In this document: one piece after another, positions 43,028 through 51,933 of the stretch
How positions within the stretch are numbered: the first letter of the stretch is position 1
Layout of the letters: every line of letters starts with the position of its first letter
NCBI RefSeq assembly: GCF_026340095.1
Contig: NZ_JAPEPO010000003.1
Location: forward strand, 186,001-250,000
DNA length: 64,000 nucleotides
DNA from: Streptomyces sp. NBC_01446
GTDB taxonomy: Bacteria; Actinomycetota; Actinomycetes; Streptomycetales; Streptomycetaceae
Direction of reading: 5' to 3'
Made by a program: the position numbers and the translations under genes
The notes under the pieces: model-generated
Told to the model about the DNA's origin: nothing
The model's input: the letters and a program-made list of their open reading frames with translations, nothing else
Database searches by the model: none

Positions 43028-45376
43028 GTGCCGAACAACATCCGCATCAGCAGGGCCACTTCGCCTCACAAATCCTATCGATCTGATCGCGGAATCTCCG
43101 GTTACGGGCGCGTCGCGGCAATTGCCGCCGTCGCCATGGCCACGCTCTTCGTCTCGGTCCTGCCCGCCTCTGGCACTGTCTCTGCCGGCACGGATCAAGC
43201 ACCACGGCAGATGGTGGCGGAACCCAGACCTGGTGCCAGGGCGGTCGCACTCTCCACCGGGCAGCGCAAGGAGCTGCTCGAGACCGCGACCGAAACACGC
43301 GCCACCACCGCCCGTTCGCTGAAGTTGAGCGATCAGGAGAAACTGATACCCAAGGATGTCGTCAAGGACGCAGACGGCACCGTGCACACCCGCTACGAGC
43401 GCACCTACGCCGGCCTGCCCGTCATCGGCGGCGACCTGGTGGTCCACGAGCAGGGCGCGTCCCGTACCGTCACCAAGGCCTCGGACGCCACGGTGTCGCT
43501 GCCGACCACCAAGGCCGCCGTCACGGCAGAGACGGCGAAAAGGTCCGCCCTGGCCGCCGCGAAGACCGAGAAGGCCGACGACGCGGCCACGGACGGATCG
43601 CCGAAGTTGGTCGTCTGGCTCGGAGGCAGGACGCCCACGCTCGCCTGGCAGACCGTCGTCAGCGGTGTGCAGGAGGACGGAACCCCGAGCAGCCTGAGCG
43701 TGGTGACCGACGCCACGACCGGCAAGAAGCTCCAGAGCGTCGAACAGGTCCACTCAGGCACCGGCCACAGCCAGTACAGCGGTCAGGTGCCGATCGGCAC
43801 CACGCACAACGGCAGCCTCTACGAGCTCACCGACCCCGAGCGCGGCGGCCACAAGACGTATGACCTGACCGGCGTCGGCGGCAACGGCGTCCTGGTCACC
43901 GACGGCGACGACGACTGGGGCGACGGAACGGCGGCCAACCTCCAGACCGCGGCCGTGGACGCCGCCTACGGCCAGCGGCAGACGTGGGACTTCTACCACG
44001 ACCGGTTCGGCCGCAACGGCATCGCCGACGACGGCGTCGGCGCCTACTCCCGGGTCCACTACGGGGACGGATATGCCAATGCCTTCTGGGACAACGGCTG
44101 CTTCTGCATGACTTACGGCGACGGCCTGAACAACGCCAGGCCACTCACCGAACTCGACATCGCCGCGCACGAGATGACCCACGGCGTCACCTACGCCACC
44201 GCGAATCTGACCTACACCGGTGAGTCCGGCGGTCTGAACGAGGCCACCAGCGACATCATGGGCACCTCCGTGGAGTTCTCCGCGAACAACCCCGCAGATG
44301 TCCCCGACTACATGATCGGCGAGCTCGCCGACGTCCGCGGCACCGGCAAGCCGCTGCGCTACATGGACCAGCCCTCCAAGGACGCCTCCGCCAAGGGCAC
44401 CTCTCAGGACTACTGGACCCCCGAGACCAGGAAGCTCGACCCGCACTTCAGCTCGGGCGTGGCCAACCACTTCTTCTACCTGCTCTCCGAGGGCAGCGGG
44501 AAGAAGACCATCAATGGCGTCGCCTACGACAGCCCCACATACGACGGCCTCCCGGTCGTGGGTCTCGGCCGGCGCGACGCGACCGCCGTCTGGTACCGGG
44601 CGCTGACCGTCTACATGACCACCAGCACCGACTACGCGGGCGCCCGCGCCGCCACTCTCCGGGCCGCCGCCGACCTGTTCGGTCCGACCAGCGACGCCTA
44701 CGAGGCCGTCGGCAACGCCTGGGCGGCCGTCAACGTCGGCGCCCGCTATGTGAACCACATCGCCGTGATCGCCCCCTCCACGCGGAAGTCGGCAGTCGGC
44801 CAGCCGACCATCCGGCAGATCGAGGCGACGAGTTCCCGGCCCGACCCCCTGTCGTATTCCGCCCACGGGCTGCCCAAGGGCCTGTCCATCAACGGGCAAA
44901 CGGGCCTGATCAGTGGCACTCCGAAGAAGGCCGGCGACTTCAAGGCCGCCATCACCATCAAGAACTCGCCGAAGGTCAAGCGCACAGTGCGCTTCGTGTG
45001 GACCGTCCTGGCCTCCGGCGGTGACTTCTTCGTCAACCCGGACCGGTTCGACATCCCCAACTGGAAGACCATCGAATCCCCGCTCATCGTCAGCGGCCGC
45101 AATGGCAACGCCTCCGGTGACCTCAAGGTCACGGTCGACCTGTACCACCCGTGGATCGGCGGTCAGGTGGTCAGCCTGGTCAGCGAGAACGGCACGGAGA
45201 TCCCGGTCAAGAACTGGTACTGGGACACCGGCGAGGGCGAACTGCACACCACCTACACCGTCGACGCGTCGGCGGTCCCCGCCAACGGCACCTGGAAGCT
45301 TCGGGTCCAGGACAACACCCCCGGCATCTTCACCGTCGACCCCGGTTACCTCGACAGTTGGAGCCTCACCTTCTGA
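43028..45376 (+). CDS. Secreted M4 (thermolysin-type) metalloprotease with P-domain
   Basis: The protein has 782 residues from a GTG at 43028. It has a long signal peptide (VAAIAAVAMATLFVSVLPAS), then an FTP/PepSY propeptide (to about 240; TYAGLPVIGGDLVVHEQG). The M4 catalytic domain has HEMTHG (His381, Glu382, His385) and zinc ligand Glu405 in GGLNEATSDIMG, and GVANHFFYLLSEGSG with the transition-state His. An Ig-like putative domain (GLPKGLSINGQTGLISGTP) and a C-terminal proprotein-convertase P-type domain follow. It is an extracellular zinc endopeptidase, autoprocessed after export. A strong terminator follows. Confidence 0.93.
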   Translation: MPNNIRISRATSPHKSYRSDRGISGYGRVAAIAAVAMATLFVSVLPASGTVSAGTDQAPRQMVAEPRPGARAVALSTGQRKELLETATETRATTARSLKLSDQEKLIPKDVVKDADGTVHTRYERTYAGLPVIGGDLVVHEQGASRTVTKASDATVSLPTTKAAVTAETAKRSALAAAKTEKADDAATDGSPKLVVWLGGRTPTLAWQTVVSGVQEDGTPSSLSVVTDATTGKKLQSVEQVHSGTGHSQYSGQVPIGTTHNGSLYELTDPERGGHKTYDLTGVGGNGVLVTDGDDDWGDGTAANLQTAAVDAAYGQRQTWDFYHDRFGRNGIADDGVGAYSRVHYGDGYANAFWDNGCFCMTYGDGLNNARPLTELDIAAHEMTHGVTYATANLTYTGESGGLNEATSDIMGTSVEFSANNPADVPDYMIGELADVRGTGKPLRYMDQPSKDASAKGTSQDYWTPETRKLDPHFSSGVANHFFYLLSEGSGKKTINGVAYDSPTYDGLPVVGLGRRDATAVWYRALTVYMTTSTDYAGARAATLRAAADLFGPTSDAYEAVGNAWAAVNVGARYVNHIAVIAPSTRKSAVGQPTIRQIEATSSRPDPLSYSAHGLPKGLSINGQTGLISGTPKKAGDFKAAITIKNSPKVKRTVRFVWTVLASGGDFFVNPDRFDIPNWKTIESPLIVSGRNGNASGDLKVTVDLYHPWIGGQVVSLVSENGTEIPVKNWYWDTGEGELHTTYTVDASAVPANGTWKLRVQDNTPGIFTVDPGYLDSWSLTF

Positions 45377-45405
45377 CCCTTCTTCTCCACCGCACCACGC
45401 ACACG

Positions 45406-45435
45406 CCGCCGCGCCCGGTCGAACGGGCGCGGCGG
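45406..45435 (+). terminator. Strong hairpin terminator after the M4 protease
   Basis: CCGCCGCGCCCG (45406-45417) pairs perfectly with CGGGCGCGGCGG (45424-45435) around GTCGAA, starting 30 bases after the stop codon. There is no T-tract, as is usual for actinomycete terminators. Confidence 0.8.
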
Positions 45436-45559
45436 TACGTGCTGCTCCCTGCCGGCGGCCGGTCGGCGAGGCCGGGGTGATGGTGATCAGCCTCGGGAGC
45501 GGCCGCCTGCCGGGCCACTCGCATCGGTGATCGGGTTCGCAGAACACGACTGCCGTGGG

Positions 45560-45838
45560 CGTTCTGCCGGCTGGATCGCAAGGAGTACGGGCGCGAATTG
45601 TCGGGCGACAGCCTTCTCCGCACGCGCGTCGCTGTCGTGGCCGCCGGACCTGAAACGTACGAGACCGTGCACCAGGGCCCGGCACACTTCGTTGCGTACG
45701 CCACCGTCCCATCTGGGCGGAGAGTCTGCTCTACGTGCCTGTCAGGGCATACGAACAACTCACCGGTGAGGAATGGGATCGTCGCACTCGCTACTCCTAC
45801 GCGTCCTGCTGGAACGCTGTGGGATGGGTCGGTGCGTA
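45560..45838 (+). pseudogene. Frameshifted fragment of an unknown gene
   Basis: The plus strand reads EYGRELSGDSLLRTRVAVVA, AGPETYETVHQGPAHFVAYA, TVPSGRR. After a shift near 45720 it continues YVPVRAYEQLTGEEWDRRTR and YSYASCWNAVGWVGA to a TAG at about 45838. The two halves join smoothly as one protein tail. The start is missing. I do not recognise the family; the surroundings are IS debris. Confidence 0.4.
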
Positions 45839-46109
45839 GCCTCTCCGGACCAAGTCGTGCCAAGAGAAAGGCCATTGAACCTGGGCCTTCCCATGCCGGG
45901 CGGGTCGGCCTTGCGGCCATCTTCTGCATCAACCTCTGGAGCAGTCCTGCCCGGTGCACCGCTGCCACCCGCCCAGGTCGGGCCGTGCACGGCGAGAAGG
46001 GGTAGGTCCCGGGTCGGTCCGACTCCCGCGACCGGGCGGGGACCGCGCGCCGCCGACCTGACGTGCAGTTTCCGGGCGGCCCGTCCCCGTGGCGGCATGT
46101 CATAACTGC

Positions 46110-46262
46110 GCCATGGCCAAACAGCGCCCGCTGCTTGCGCGGCGCGTCCAGGTCCGCCCGCAGGATCTCGTCGATCACCGGCTTGTAGCGGTCCAGCCTG
46201 GTCGCCAGCGGCGGCAGCTTCTTGCGCGGCTCCGGCCAGGACGAGTCCAACGCCTTGGCGGA
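46110..46262 (-). pseudogene. IS21-family IstA fragment
   Basis: The minus strand encodes SWPEPRKKLPPLATRLDRYK then PVIDEILRADLDAPRKQR, the segment just after the N-terminal HTH in IstA transposases (LDPYKxxIDxxLxxDxxAPRKQRHT). Sense is lost immediately afterwards. The rest of IS21 (istA core and istB) is absent. Confidence 0.6.
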
Positions 46263-46380
46263 CCGTGCGGTCAGTACGCCTGTGACAGAACGAAGACGTC
46301 ACGGAGGACCGCCTGTAACTCGGTGCGAGATACAAATACTTCCGACCACATGCACCGCGCTACTCCCGGGGGAACACACC

Positions 46381-47049
46381 GTGAGGTACACCCGCATCAC
46401 CGCTCTCGCCGCCATCGGCGTCGCCGCCACCCTGTCGCTCACCGCCTGTGGCAGCGACGGCTCCGGGAAGAACTCGTCCTCCAAGAGCTCCTCGTCCTCG
46501 TCTTCTTCATCCTCGAACGGTGGCTCGAAGCCGGAGGGCGGCTCGGGCTCCGGCCGTTCGCAGGCCAGCAACGCCAAGGCGGGCTCCGGTGAGGACACCA
46601 AGGCTGAGACCTCCGCGAACGGCGCGACGAAGAGCAGCGGCAAGGTCACGTTCTGCAAGACGCAGGACCTGGCCATCGACGCCACAGACGCAGCTCCGGA
46701 CGAGGCCTCCGGCAGGATCAACATCACCATGATCAACCGGGGTTCGACCACCTGCTCGGCGACGGGCTTCGCGGGCGTCGACATCAAGGACACCGACAAC
46801 ACCTCGAACCCCATCGAACGCGGACCCGCCCAGCCGCGCGTCACCGTCCTGAAGCCGGGCGACGCCGCTGTCTTCGACCTCGCCTACGACATCGACAACA
46901 CCGGCAACAGCCTCTCGCACCCGACCAACATCCTGGTGACGCCCCCGAACGAGACCCACACCGTGAGCCTGAAGTGGCCCGCGGGCGCGGGAGAGATCAA
47001 GGGCGCCTACACCGACGTTCAGGTCTACCCCACGCACACGACCAAGTAA
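46381..47049 (+). CDS. DUF4232 lipoprotein
   Basis: The protein has 222 residues from the GTG at 46381, after GGGGGAA. The signal peptide TALAAIGVAATLSLTA ends before Cys in a lipobox. A long Ser/Gly-rich linker (residues about 25-80) includes a run of more than ten Ser codons. The folded domain is DUF4232: FCKTQDLAIDA, GRINITMINRGSTTCSATGF, GVDIKD, RVTVLKPGDAAVFDLAYDI and SLKWPAGAGEI. These are abundant cell-surface lipoproteins of streptomycetes with unknown function. A terminator follows directly. Confidence 0.85.
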   Translation: MRYTRITALAAIGVAATLSLTACGSDGSGKNSSSKSSSSSSSSSSNGGSKPEGGSGSGRSQASNAKAGSGEDTKAETSANGATKSSGKVTFCKTQDLAIDATDAAPDEASGRINITMINRGSTTCSATGFAGVDIKDTDNTSNPIERGPAQPRVTVLKPGDAAVFDLAYDIDNTGNSLSHPTNILVTPPNETHTVSLKWPAGAGEIKGAYTDVQVYPTHTTK

Positions 47050-47062
47050 GGGCAGTGCGCGC

Positions 47063-47090
47063 GGCCAGCCCTGGTGACAAAGGGCTGGCC
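47063..47090. terminator. Bidirectional hairpin terminator
   Basis: GGCCAGCCCT (47063-47072) and AGGGCTGGCC (47081-47090) form a perfect ten-base stem with an eight-base loop. It lies between the convergent genes ending at 47049 (plus) and 47143 (minus), so it can serve both. Confidence 0.8.
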
Positions 47091-47142
47091 CGCAATTGAT
47101 CTCGACGCCGAGACGTAGCCACCTGAAGAGCTGGCGATGTGC

Positions 47143-47697
47143 TCAGCCGGTGGTTCGTGGAGTGTCCAGGGATCGGGCGAAGTCGGCGAGCGTGTGGAAG
47201 TCGTTCTCCCGTAGGCCGACCCGCGGGTTGACGTGGTGCAGGAGCCCGGACCCGCGATGGTGGGCGGTCACGTACGTCTGATCCCGCTCGCTCTGTTCGT
47301 CGTCCACCCAGGCGAAAGGACGGCCGTTAGCGTAGTCCACCAGCGGACCGGTCTTCCAGTGGACTCCATCAGGGCGTTCTTGGAGCAAGACGTCGCCGAA
47401 GTCGACGAAGGGAAGTTCCGGAAGGCCGAGCACCGGTGCGATCCACCGGTTGGCGTCGCCCATCCATGTGGTGGCCCAACACAGCTCGAAACCGAGCCGG
47501 CGCAGAAATCGCCCATGCTCCGGGTTGAGCCAGACCCGCAGGGGGCGCCGCCGGGACGAGAGGCCCCTATCCCCCTCATGGGCCCCGTCGTCCAGGGGCA
47601 CTCTGAGTGTGGTGTAGCCGTCGGGACGCTTCTCCGGCTTGGCCGCATAAGGGTTGAGCGGCCCGTCCACGTCGAGAAACAGCAGAGGTCGGTTCAC
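47143..47697 (-). CDS. HAD-domain hypothetical protein
   Basis: The protein has 184 residues from a GTG at 47697 preceded by GGGGGAAACC. It opens with the HAD nucleophile motif LLFLDVDGPLNPY, then LRVWLNPEHGRFLRRLGFEL and CWATTWMGDANRWIAPVLG (a T-W in motif II position). It ends with GRPFAWVDDEQSERDQTYV and GLRENDFHTLADFARSL. This is the secondary-structure pattern of the HAD-like family that includes swiss-army-knife RNA-repair domains. It is common and uncharacterised in streptomycetes. Confidence 0.78.
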   Translation of the reverse strand: MNRPLLFLDVDGPLNPYAAKPEKRPDGYTTLRVPLDDGAHEGDRGLSSRRRPLRVWLNPEHGRFLRRLGFELCWATTWMGDANRWIAPVLGLPELPFVDFGDVLLQERPDGVHWKTGPLVDYANGRPFAWVDDEQSERDQTYVTAHHRGSGLLHHVNPRVGLRENDFHTLADFARSLDTPRTTG

Positions 47698-47789
47698 GGT
47701 TTCCCCCGGTCTTGCTCACTATCGGCTCCCCCGAGGAGCGTAGCTGCAGAGATCGTCTCGGCATGGGCCGGCCTGAGTGATGATCATGA

Positions 47790-47860
47790 TGTGGTGGGTG
47801 TGATCGCGGCATCTGACCCGTCCTGGACACCCCGCTTACCGGGCTCACGGGGATCTCAGG
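47790..47860 (+). pseudogene. Short IS5-family transposase N-terminal scrap
   Basis: The plus strand reads VGVIAASDPSWTPRLPGSRG, which matches the first residues of the IS5-type transposase fragment at 29131 (VAGVITASEPSWIAPFTGLS) before losing sense. Only about 20 codons remain. Confidence 0.4.
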
Positions 47861-47869
47861 AAACGGCCC

Positions 47870-48020
47870 CTCGCTCGAGAGTGGCCGTGTGGTGGACCCG
47901 CACGACCGTGAAGTTGCCCCCGCCACCAGTGAGCGTCGCACGGGTGAATTTGACCATGCCGCCGGAGATCCGGCGCAGCTCCGCAGTGACAAGTTGGGCG
48001 AGGTAAAGGCGGCGTTGTTG
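47870..48020 (-). pseudogene. Possible pentapeptide-like repeat protein fragment
   Basis: The minus strand encodes ISGGMVKFTRATLTGGGGNF and TVVRVHHTATLERG, preceded in another frame by RDVEIRNNAAFTS. This resembles the (F-x-G-G-x-V-x-F-x-x-A) repeats of streptomycete pentapeptide-like proteins. It is short and broken, so the call is weak. Confidence 0.3.
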
Positions 48021-48286
48021 CGGATCTCGACGTCCCGCAACGTCAGAAAAGTACCGGCCTCGCTCAGCCAGATCCCACCGCCGACCCCCTGCGCGCGGCC
48101 ATCGCGAATCCGAGATCGATATGGACAGCTTCCGCAAGATGGGCATCATCAGAGACGGCGATACCCAGGCCTCGCGGACAAAGAGTCGACGCAAGTGAAG
48201 TTCGAGGGCTTGACCAACAAGCCGCACAACTGGTGACCGCGTTGGCCGACCGAGCGAAGAGCTCTGAGCACTTCTCCGAGATGTCC
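48021..48286. other. Flank of the IS630 element, nothing recognised
   Basis: Short frames on both strands (for example 48120-48206 plus) have no recognisable similarity. It probably contains unidentified gene scraps. Confidence 0.35.
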
Positions 48287-48288
48287 TA

Positions 48289-49421
48289 GTCTTCTGAGTC
48301 AGAAATCCCGTGCATATGTGTAGCCTTGTTTCATGGCGCGGATGGGGCGGCCGAAGGCCGAGTTGACTCTGTCGGATGAGGAACGGGCCGCACTTGAGGG
48401 GTGGGGGCGGCGCCGTTCTACGCCGCAGGCGTGGGCCCTGCGGTGTCGGATCATCCTGGCCTGCGCCGAGGGCACCTCCAACAAGGACGTGGCTGCTCAA
48501 CTCGGTTCCACACCTCATGCGGTGGGCCGCTGGCGGTCCCGGTTCGTGCAGTACCGGATCGCTGGTCTGGGTGACATGCCACGTTCGGGTGGCCCCAGGA
48601 CGGTGACGGACGACCAGGTTGCCGCGGTGGTCACCAGGACGCTGGAATCCACCCCGAAGAACGCGACGCATTGGTCGACGCGTTCGATGGCGAAAGAGAT
48701 GGGTCTGTCTCAGTCGTCGGTGTCCCGGATCTGGCGGGCGTTCGGCCTGCAGCCACATCGCTCGGAGACCTTCAAGCTGTCGACCGATCCGTACTTCGTC
48801 GACAAGGTGCACGACGTTGTCGGTCTCTACTTGGACCCGCCCGAACGGGCGTTGGTGTTCTGCGTGGATGAGAAGTCGCAGATTCAGGCCCTGGATCGGT
48901 CGCAGCCGGTGCTACCGATGATGCCCGGTGTTCCCGAGCGGGCGACCCATGACTATGTCCGTGCCGGCACCACCACGTTGTTCGCGGCACTCGAGGTAGC
49001 CACCGGCAAGGTGATCGGCTCCCTGCACCGCAGGCACCGGGCCGAGGAGTTCAAGAAGTTCCTCGTCAAGATCGACAAAGAGGTGCCTGGTGAACTGGAT
49101 GTCCACCTCGTCTGTGACAACTACGCCACCCACAAGACACCCGCCATCAAGAAGTGGCTGCTGGCCCACCCCCGGTTCCACCTGCACTTCACACCAACCG
49201 GCTCGTCTTGGCTGAACCTCGTCGAGCGGTGGTTCGCTGAACTGACCAACAAGCAGATACGGCGAGGTGTCCACAGGTCCGTCCACGCCCTGGAGAAGGA
49301 CATCCGCAACTGGATCGCCGCCTGGAACACCAACCCCAAGCCCTACGTCTGGACGAAGACCGCAGACGAAATCCTCGAACGCCTCGCCAGCTATCTGAAC
49401 AGGATTCCTGACTCAGAAGAC
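48289..49421 (+). mobile_element. Complete IS630-family element, 1133 bp, with TA duplication
   Basis: The outer 20 or so bases are inverted repeats: GTCTTCTGAGTCAGAAATCC on the left (from 48289) and the complement GTCTTCTGAGTCAGGAATCC on the right (to 49421), with one mismatch. Both sides are flanked by TA (48287-48288 and 49422-49423), the target dinucleotide duplicated by IS630/Tc1-type elements. The single transposase is intact, so this is a recent and potentially active insertion. Confidence 0.88.
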
Positions 49422-49424
49422 TAG
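48333..49424 (+). CDS. IS630-family transposase, intact
   Basis: The protein has 363 residues. N-terminal paired-type HTHs: ALRCRIILACAEGTSNKDVA, TPHAVGRWRSRFVQYRIAGL. The DDE domain has Asp in ALVFCVDEKSQIQAL, Asp in DVHLVCDNYATHKTP and Glu in SWLNLVERWFAELTNKQIRR. It catalyses cut-and-paste transposition into TA sites. The frame runs through the whole right inverted repeat. Its stop codon TAG (49422-49424) consists of the duplicated TA plus the first host base, so termination depends on the insertion site. Confidence 0.92.
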   Translation: MARMGRPKAELTLSDEERAALEGWGRRRSTPQAWALRCRIILACAEGTSNKDVAAQLGSTPHAVGRWRSRFVQYRIAGLGDMPRSGGPRTVTDDQVAAVVTRTLESTPKNATHWSTRSMAKEMGLSQSSVSRIWRAFGLQPHRSETFKLSTDPYFVDKVHDVVGLYLDPPERALVFCVDEKSQIQALDRSQPVLPMMPGVPERATHDYVRAGTTTLFAALEVATGKVIGSLHRRHRAEEFKKFLVKIDKEVPGELDVHLVCDNYATHKTPAIKKWLLAHPRFHLHFTPTGSSWLNLVERWFAELTNKQIRRGVHRSVHALEKDIRNWIAAWNTNPKPYVWTKTADEILERLASYLNRIPDSED

Positions 49425-49496
49425 CGCGATGTGTCGGCAGTCCTGCATCTCTGTAGGCAAGTGCGGCATGATCGCAGTCATGTCTGAGGGGGACTG

Positions 49497-49888
49497 ATGG
49501 ATGCCTACATAGCTGCGGCCGTCTTCTTCGGCCTGCGAGTTTGATCCCGGCCCGGAAGGCGCGAGGCATCCGTCGCCTCATAGCCCATGGCGAGCGCGCA
49601 CCCGGTGTGTGCGACTACGTCACCTGGGACGACGGCAATGCCAGCGCCTGGTGCTCGTTCGTCACTCCGGACGGCAAGAGCAGACGGGTTGCGGTTGAGG
49701 GGCATGGATCTCCACGGTTCGAGGCCGGCGACGTGGTGGAGATCGCCTACTGGAAGGACAGGCCGCGTACCGCGGTGGTGGTGCAGGACGAGGAGAACTA
49801 CCGACGTACCCACCTCGCCGCTGCGATCGTCTGCTCCGCACTAGCCAGCGTTTTCGCGCTGGCCGCGGTCCTGGCTGCAGCGCTCTAG
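49497..49888 (+). pseudogene. Membrane-anchored DUF3592-like protein, one-base frameshift
   Basis: ATG at 49497 (GAGGGGG upstream) encodes MDAYIAAAVFFGL, a first membrane helix, then hits TGA. If one base is restored near 49536 the frame becomes SLIPARKARGIRRLIAHGER, then a soluble beta-rich domain (AWCSFVTPDGKSRRVAVEGH, EAGDVVEIAYWKDRPRTAVV) and a C-terminal helix (AAIVCSALASVFALAAVLAA) to 49888. The plan matches small two-helix DUF3592-type membrane proteins. An internal TTG at 49541 could still produce the second part. Confidence 0.6.
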
Positions 49889-50012
49889 GAGTTTCGGCAG
49901 CGCGACTGGTGGCATCACCGCAGCTAACCCGCCATTTGACGGCCGCTTGTGTCTCTGCTGCGAAGGCATGACACAAGCGGCCCCGCCCTGCCTCAACCCA
50001 CCACTCACCCCG

Positions 50013-50100
50013 CTCCCATCCCGTCCGCCGTCGACCCACACGTCTGTGGAGCGGGCGTGGTTCAGGGCGTCAAGGTGGAGCGCGCCACTGTACGAACGAC
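50013..50100. repeat. 88-bp dispersed repeat, copy A
   Basis: About 88 bases closely match 55490-55576 (shared blocks include CGCCGTCGACCCACAC, GTGGAGCGGGCGTGGTTC and AGGTGGAGCGCGCCACTGTA). In this copy an 11-base inverted repeat, CAGGGCGTCAA (50063-50073) and TTGACGCCCTG (50102-50112), brackets the shared 3' block. The two copies lie in the same orientation 5.5 kb apart. Confidence 0.65.
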
Positions 50101-50139
50101 GTTGACGCCCTGGGCCGCGTCTGCTCGGCTCTGCCTGGG

Positions 50140-50820
50140 GCGACGGTGGACGGGATGGGAGCCCCCCAACGCACGCCACGATGTGCCCGCAGCCGGCAAC
50201 GGCGCCCCCCTCCATCCCGGTGCCGGCCGATCCCCCGCCGGAGGCATCATCTTGTGCCCGCGGATGAGATCCCGCCCTCGCCCGCATGCACGCAGCGCGC
50301 CGCCGGGCGCGGCCAGCCGGGGCGCAGACAGGAGGCAGGCCGCGCCGCAAAGGCGGCGCGCGCCCGCGCCGTGCGCGGGTTGGTTGGTGAGGGCGGGCGT
50401 CGCCCGCTCGCCTTTCTCATCACGCCTGGCCAGTGGGGAGACGCCCCACAGTTGATTCCCGTGCTGGCAGAAATTCGTGTTCCTCGGCCGGACGGCGGAC
50501 GTCCGCGCACTCGGCCCGACCATATCGGGGGCGACAAAGCCTATTCGTCACGTCGCAACCGCCGCTACCTGCGGCGGCGCCAGATCAAGCACACCATTCC
50601 GGAACCCAGAGACCAACGGGCTAACCGACAACGACGTGGCAGCAAGGGCGGCCGTCCTACCGGGTTCAACCGAGACATCTACAGGCGTCGCAATGAAGTG
50701 GAGCGCACGATCAACCGGCTCAAAAACTTCCGTGCAGTAGCGACCCGCTTTGACAAGCGGGCCTACGTATTCCATGGCACTGTTGCGGTCGCTTCGATCC
50801 GGCTGTGGCTCTGCACCTGA
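50140..50820 (+). pseudogene. IS5-family transposase remnant
   Basis: The 3' half is well preserved: RRPLAFLITPGQWGDAPQLI, RPRTRPDHIGGDKAYSSRRN, IPEPRDQRANRQRRGSKGGR, RRNEVERTINRLKNFRAVAT (the Glu of the DDE triad in NEVERTINRLK), ending at 50820. The upstream half is scrambled. Residues such as HARSAPPGAASRGADRRQ near 50280 recall the HQHAAGAR region, but the first Asp (VDSTxVRAH) cannot be found in frame. It is an inactive copy, unrelated in detail to the IS5 piece at 29131. Confidence 0.75.
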
Positions 50821-50849
50821 CACAGCGCCACCGGCTTCCCGCGCGTTGC

Positions 50850-51644
50850 TCACATGAGAGGGCGATTGGAAGACGCGTACTCGTCCGCGATGTTGAAGAC
50901 ACTGGCACAGCAAGGACATTCGGCCTGGCCGAAGAGATGGGCGACTCCGTCGGCGAGCACAAGTTGCCCATCACGGACCGCAGTCTCGTGCAGCCAACGA
51001 CCGCAGCTGGAGAGCTCACTGGGGGACGCCGGCTTCAGGTCACGTCTATCCACGTCGCCCAGATTCCAGTCCCGGATCGCTGAAAAGCGTCCGTAGCTGC
51101 CGATGGCGATCGTCACCTCGACAGCGCAGTGAGGGCAGGCGACCTGGTAGAAGTCGTCCGCGAAGTCCCCCAGGACCGCACTCCAGTGGTAGTGCCCTTC
51201 GACCGCGATCAAGTCGCGGAAGGACGTGAGGTAGTCGTCCGGACGCGACCGCAGGTGCCGATCCAGTACCTCACGGAAGGCCGCGATCGCTGTGAAGCAG
51301 CCCGCCAGCAGATCGTCACAGCCGTGGTGTCCTGCTGTGCACCGGACAATGGCCCCTGCCAGCTCGCGTGCCGGCGTGCTCCGCAACGCCGCAAGACGTA
51401 CCAGGTGCGGCAGTGCGGCGAAACTGGCGGGGAACACCATGTCGCCTTCGAGGATCAGTCGGTAACCCAGCTCATCCCATGCCTCTGGATCGTCCTCTCG
51501 CTCGACCTGCGCCAAGAGGACGGGGACGCGATCGACGTCGCCGTAGCAGTCGTACATCTGTGCCCAGTTCACCACCTGAGCATTCAACCGCCCAGAGACT
51601 GTCGGGGACGACTCTGCATCTGTCAACGGCGTCGCTCGACCCAT
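50850..51644 (-). CDS. Hypothetical protein with two Cys pairs
   Basis: The protein has 264 residues from an ATG at 51644; an in-frame TTG at 51686 is an alternative. The N-terminal half is helical (VNWAQMYDCYGDVDRVPVLL, AQVEREDDPEAWDELGYRLI, FAALPHLVRLAALRS), suggesting HEAT-like repeats. The C-terminal half contains ACPHCAVEVTIAIG and AECPCCASVFNIADE, which together could form a zinc ribbon. I know similar uncharacterised streptomycete proteins but no function. It is convergent with the IS5 remnant. Confidence 0.6.
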   Translation of the reverse strand: MGRATPLTDAESSPTVSGRLNAQVVNWAQMYDCYGDVDRVPVLLAQVEREDDPEAWDELGYRLILEGDMVFPASFAALPHLVRLAALRSTPARELAGAIVRCTAGHHGCDDLLAGCFTAIAAFREVLDRHLRSRPDDYLTSFRDLIAVEGHYHWSAVLGDFADDFYQVACPHCAVEVTIAIGSYGRFSAIRDWNLGDVDRRDLKPASPSELSSCGRWLHETAVRDGQLVLADGVAHLFGQAECPCCASVFNIADEYASSNRPLM

Positions 51645-51933
51645 CAGGCAGGCCCTAGTGACGGTTGATCGGGATATCGTAGACAATCTCGCAATGAGCG
51701 GCGGGCACCACGATGTGCGCCGCCGCTTGGGAAGCTGCGGTCATTTGCCGTGGGCTCGCGCGCTGACCAGGGCGAACGGCGTTACGGTGGTCGTGTCGGG
51801 CGCGGCTGCTTTCATCGTGATTCCCCGCTGGTCCCCGCCGATCTGGTGCACCTTGCGAGGGTCGCTTTGTTCCCAGGGGGAACCCGGATCGCGGAGACGG
51901 CCCAGGTGATTCCTCCAGTGACGGGAGGCAGCA

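Noticed and set aside
43754..45712. Very long open frame antisense to the M4 protease
   Set aside because: It mirrors the codon structure of the protease gene and shows no family motifs; long antisense frames are expected in high-GC DNA.
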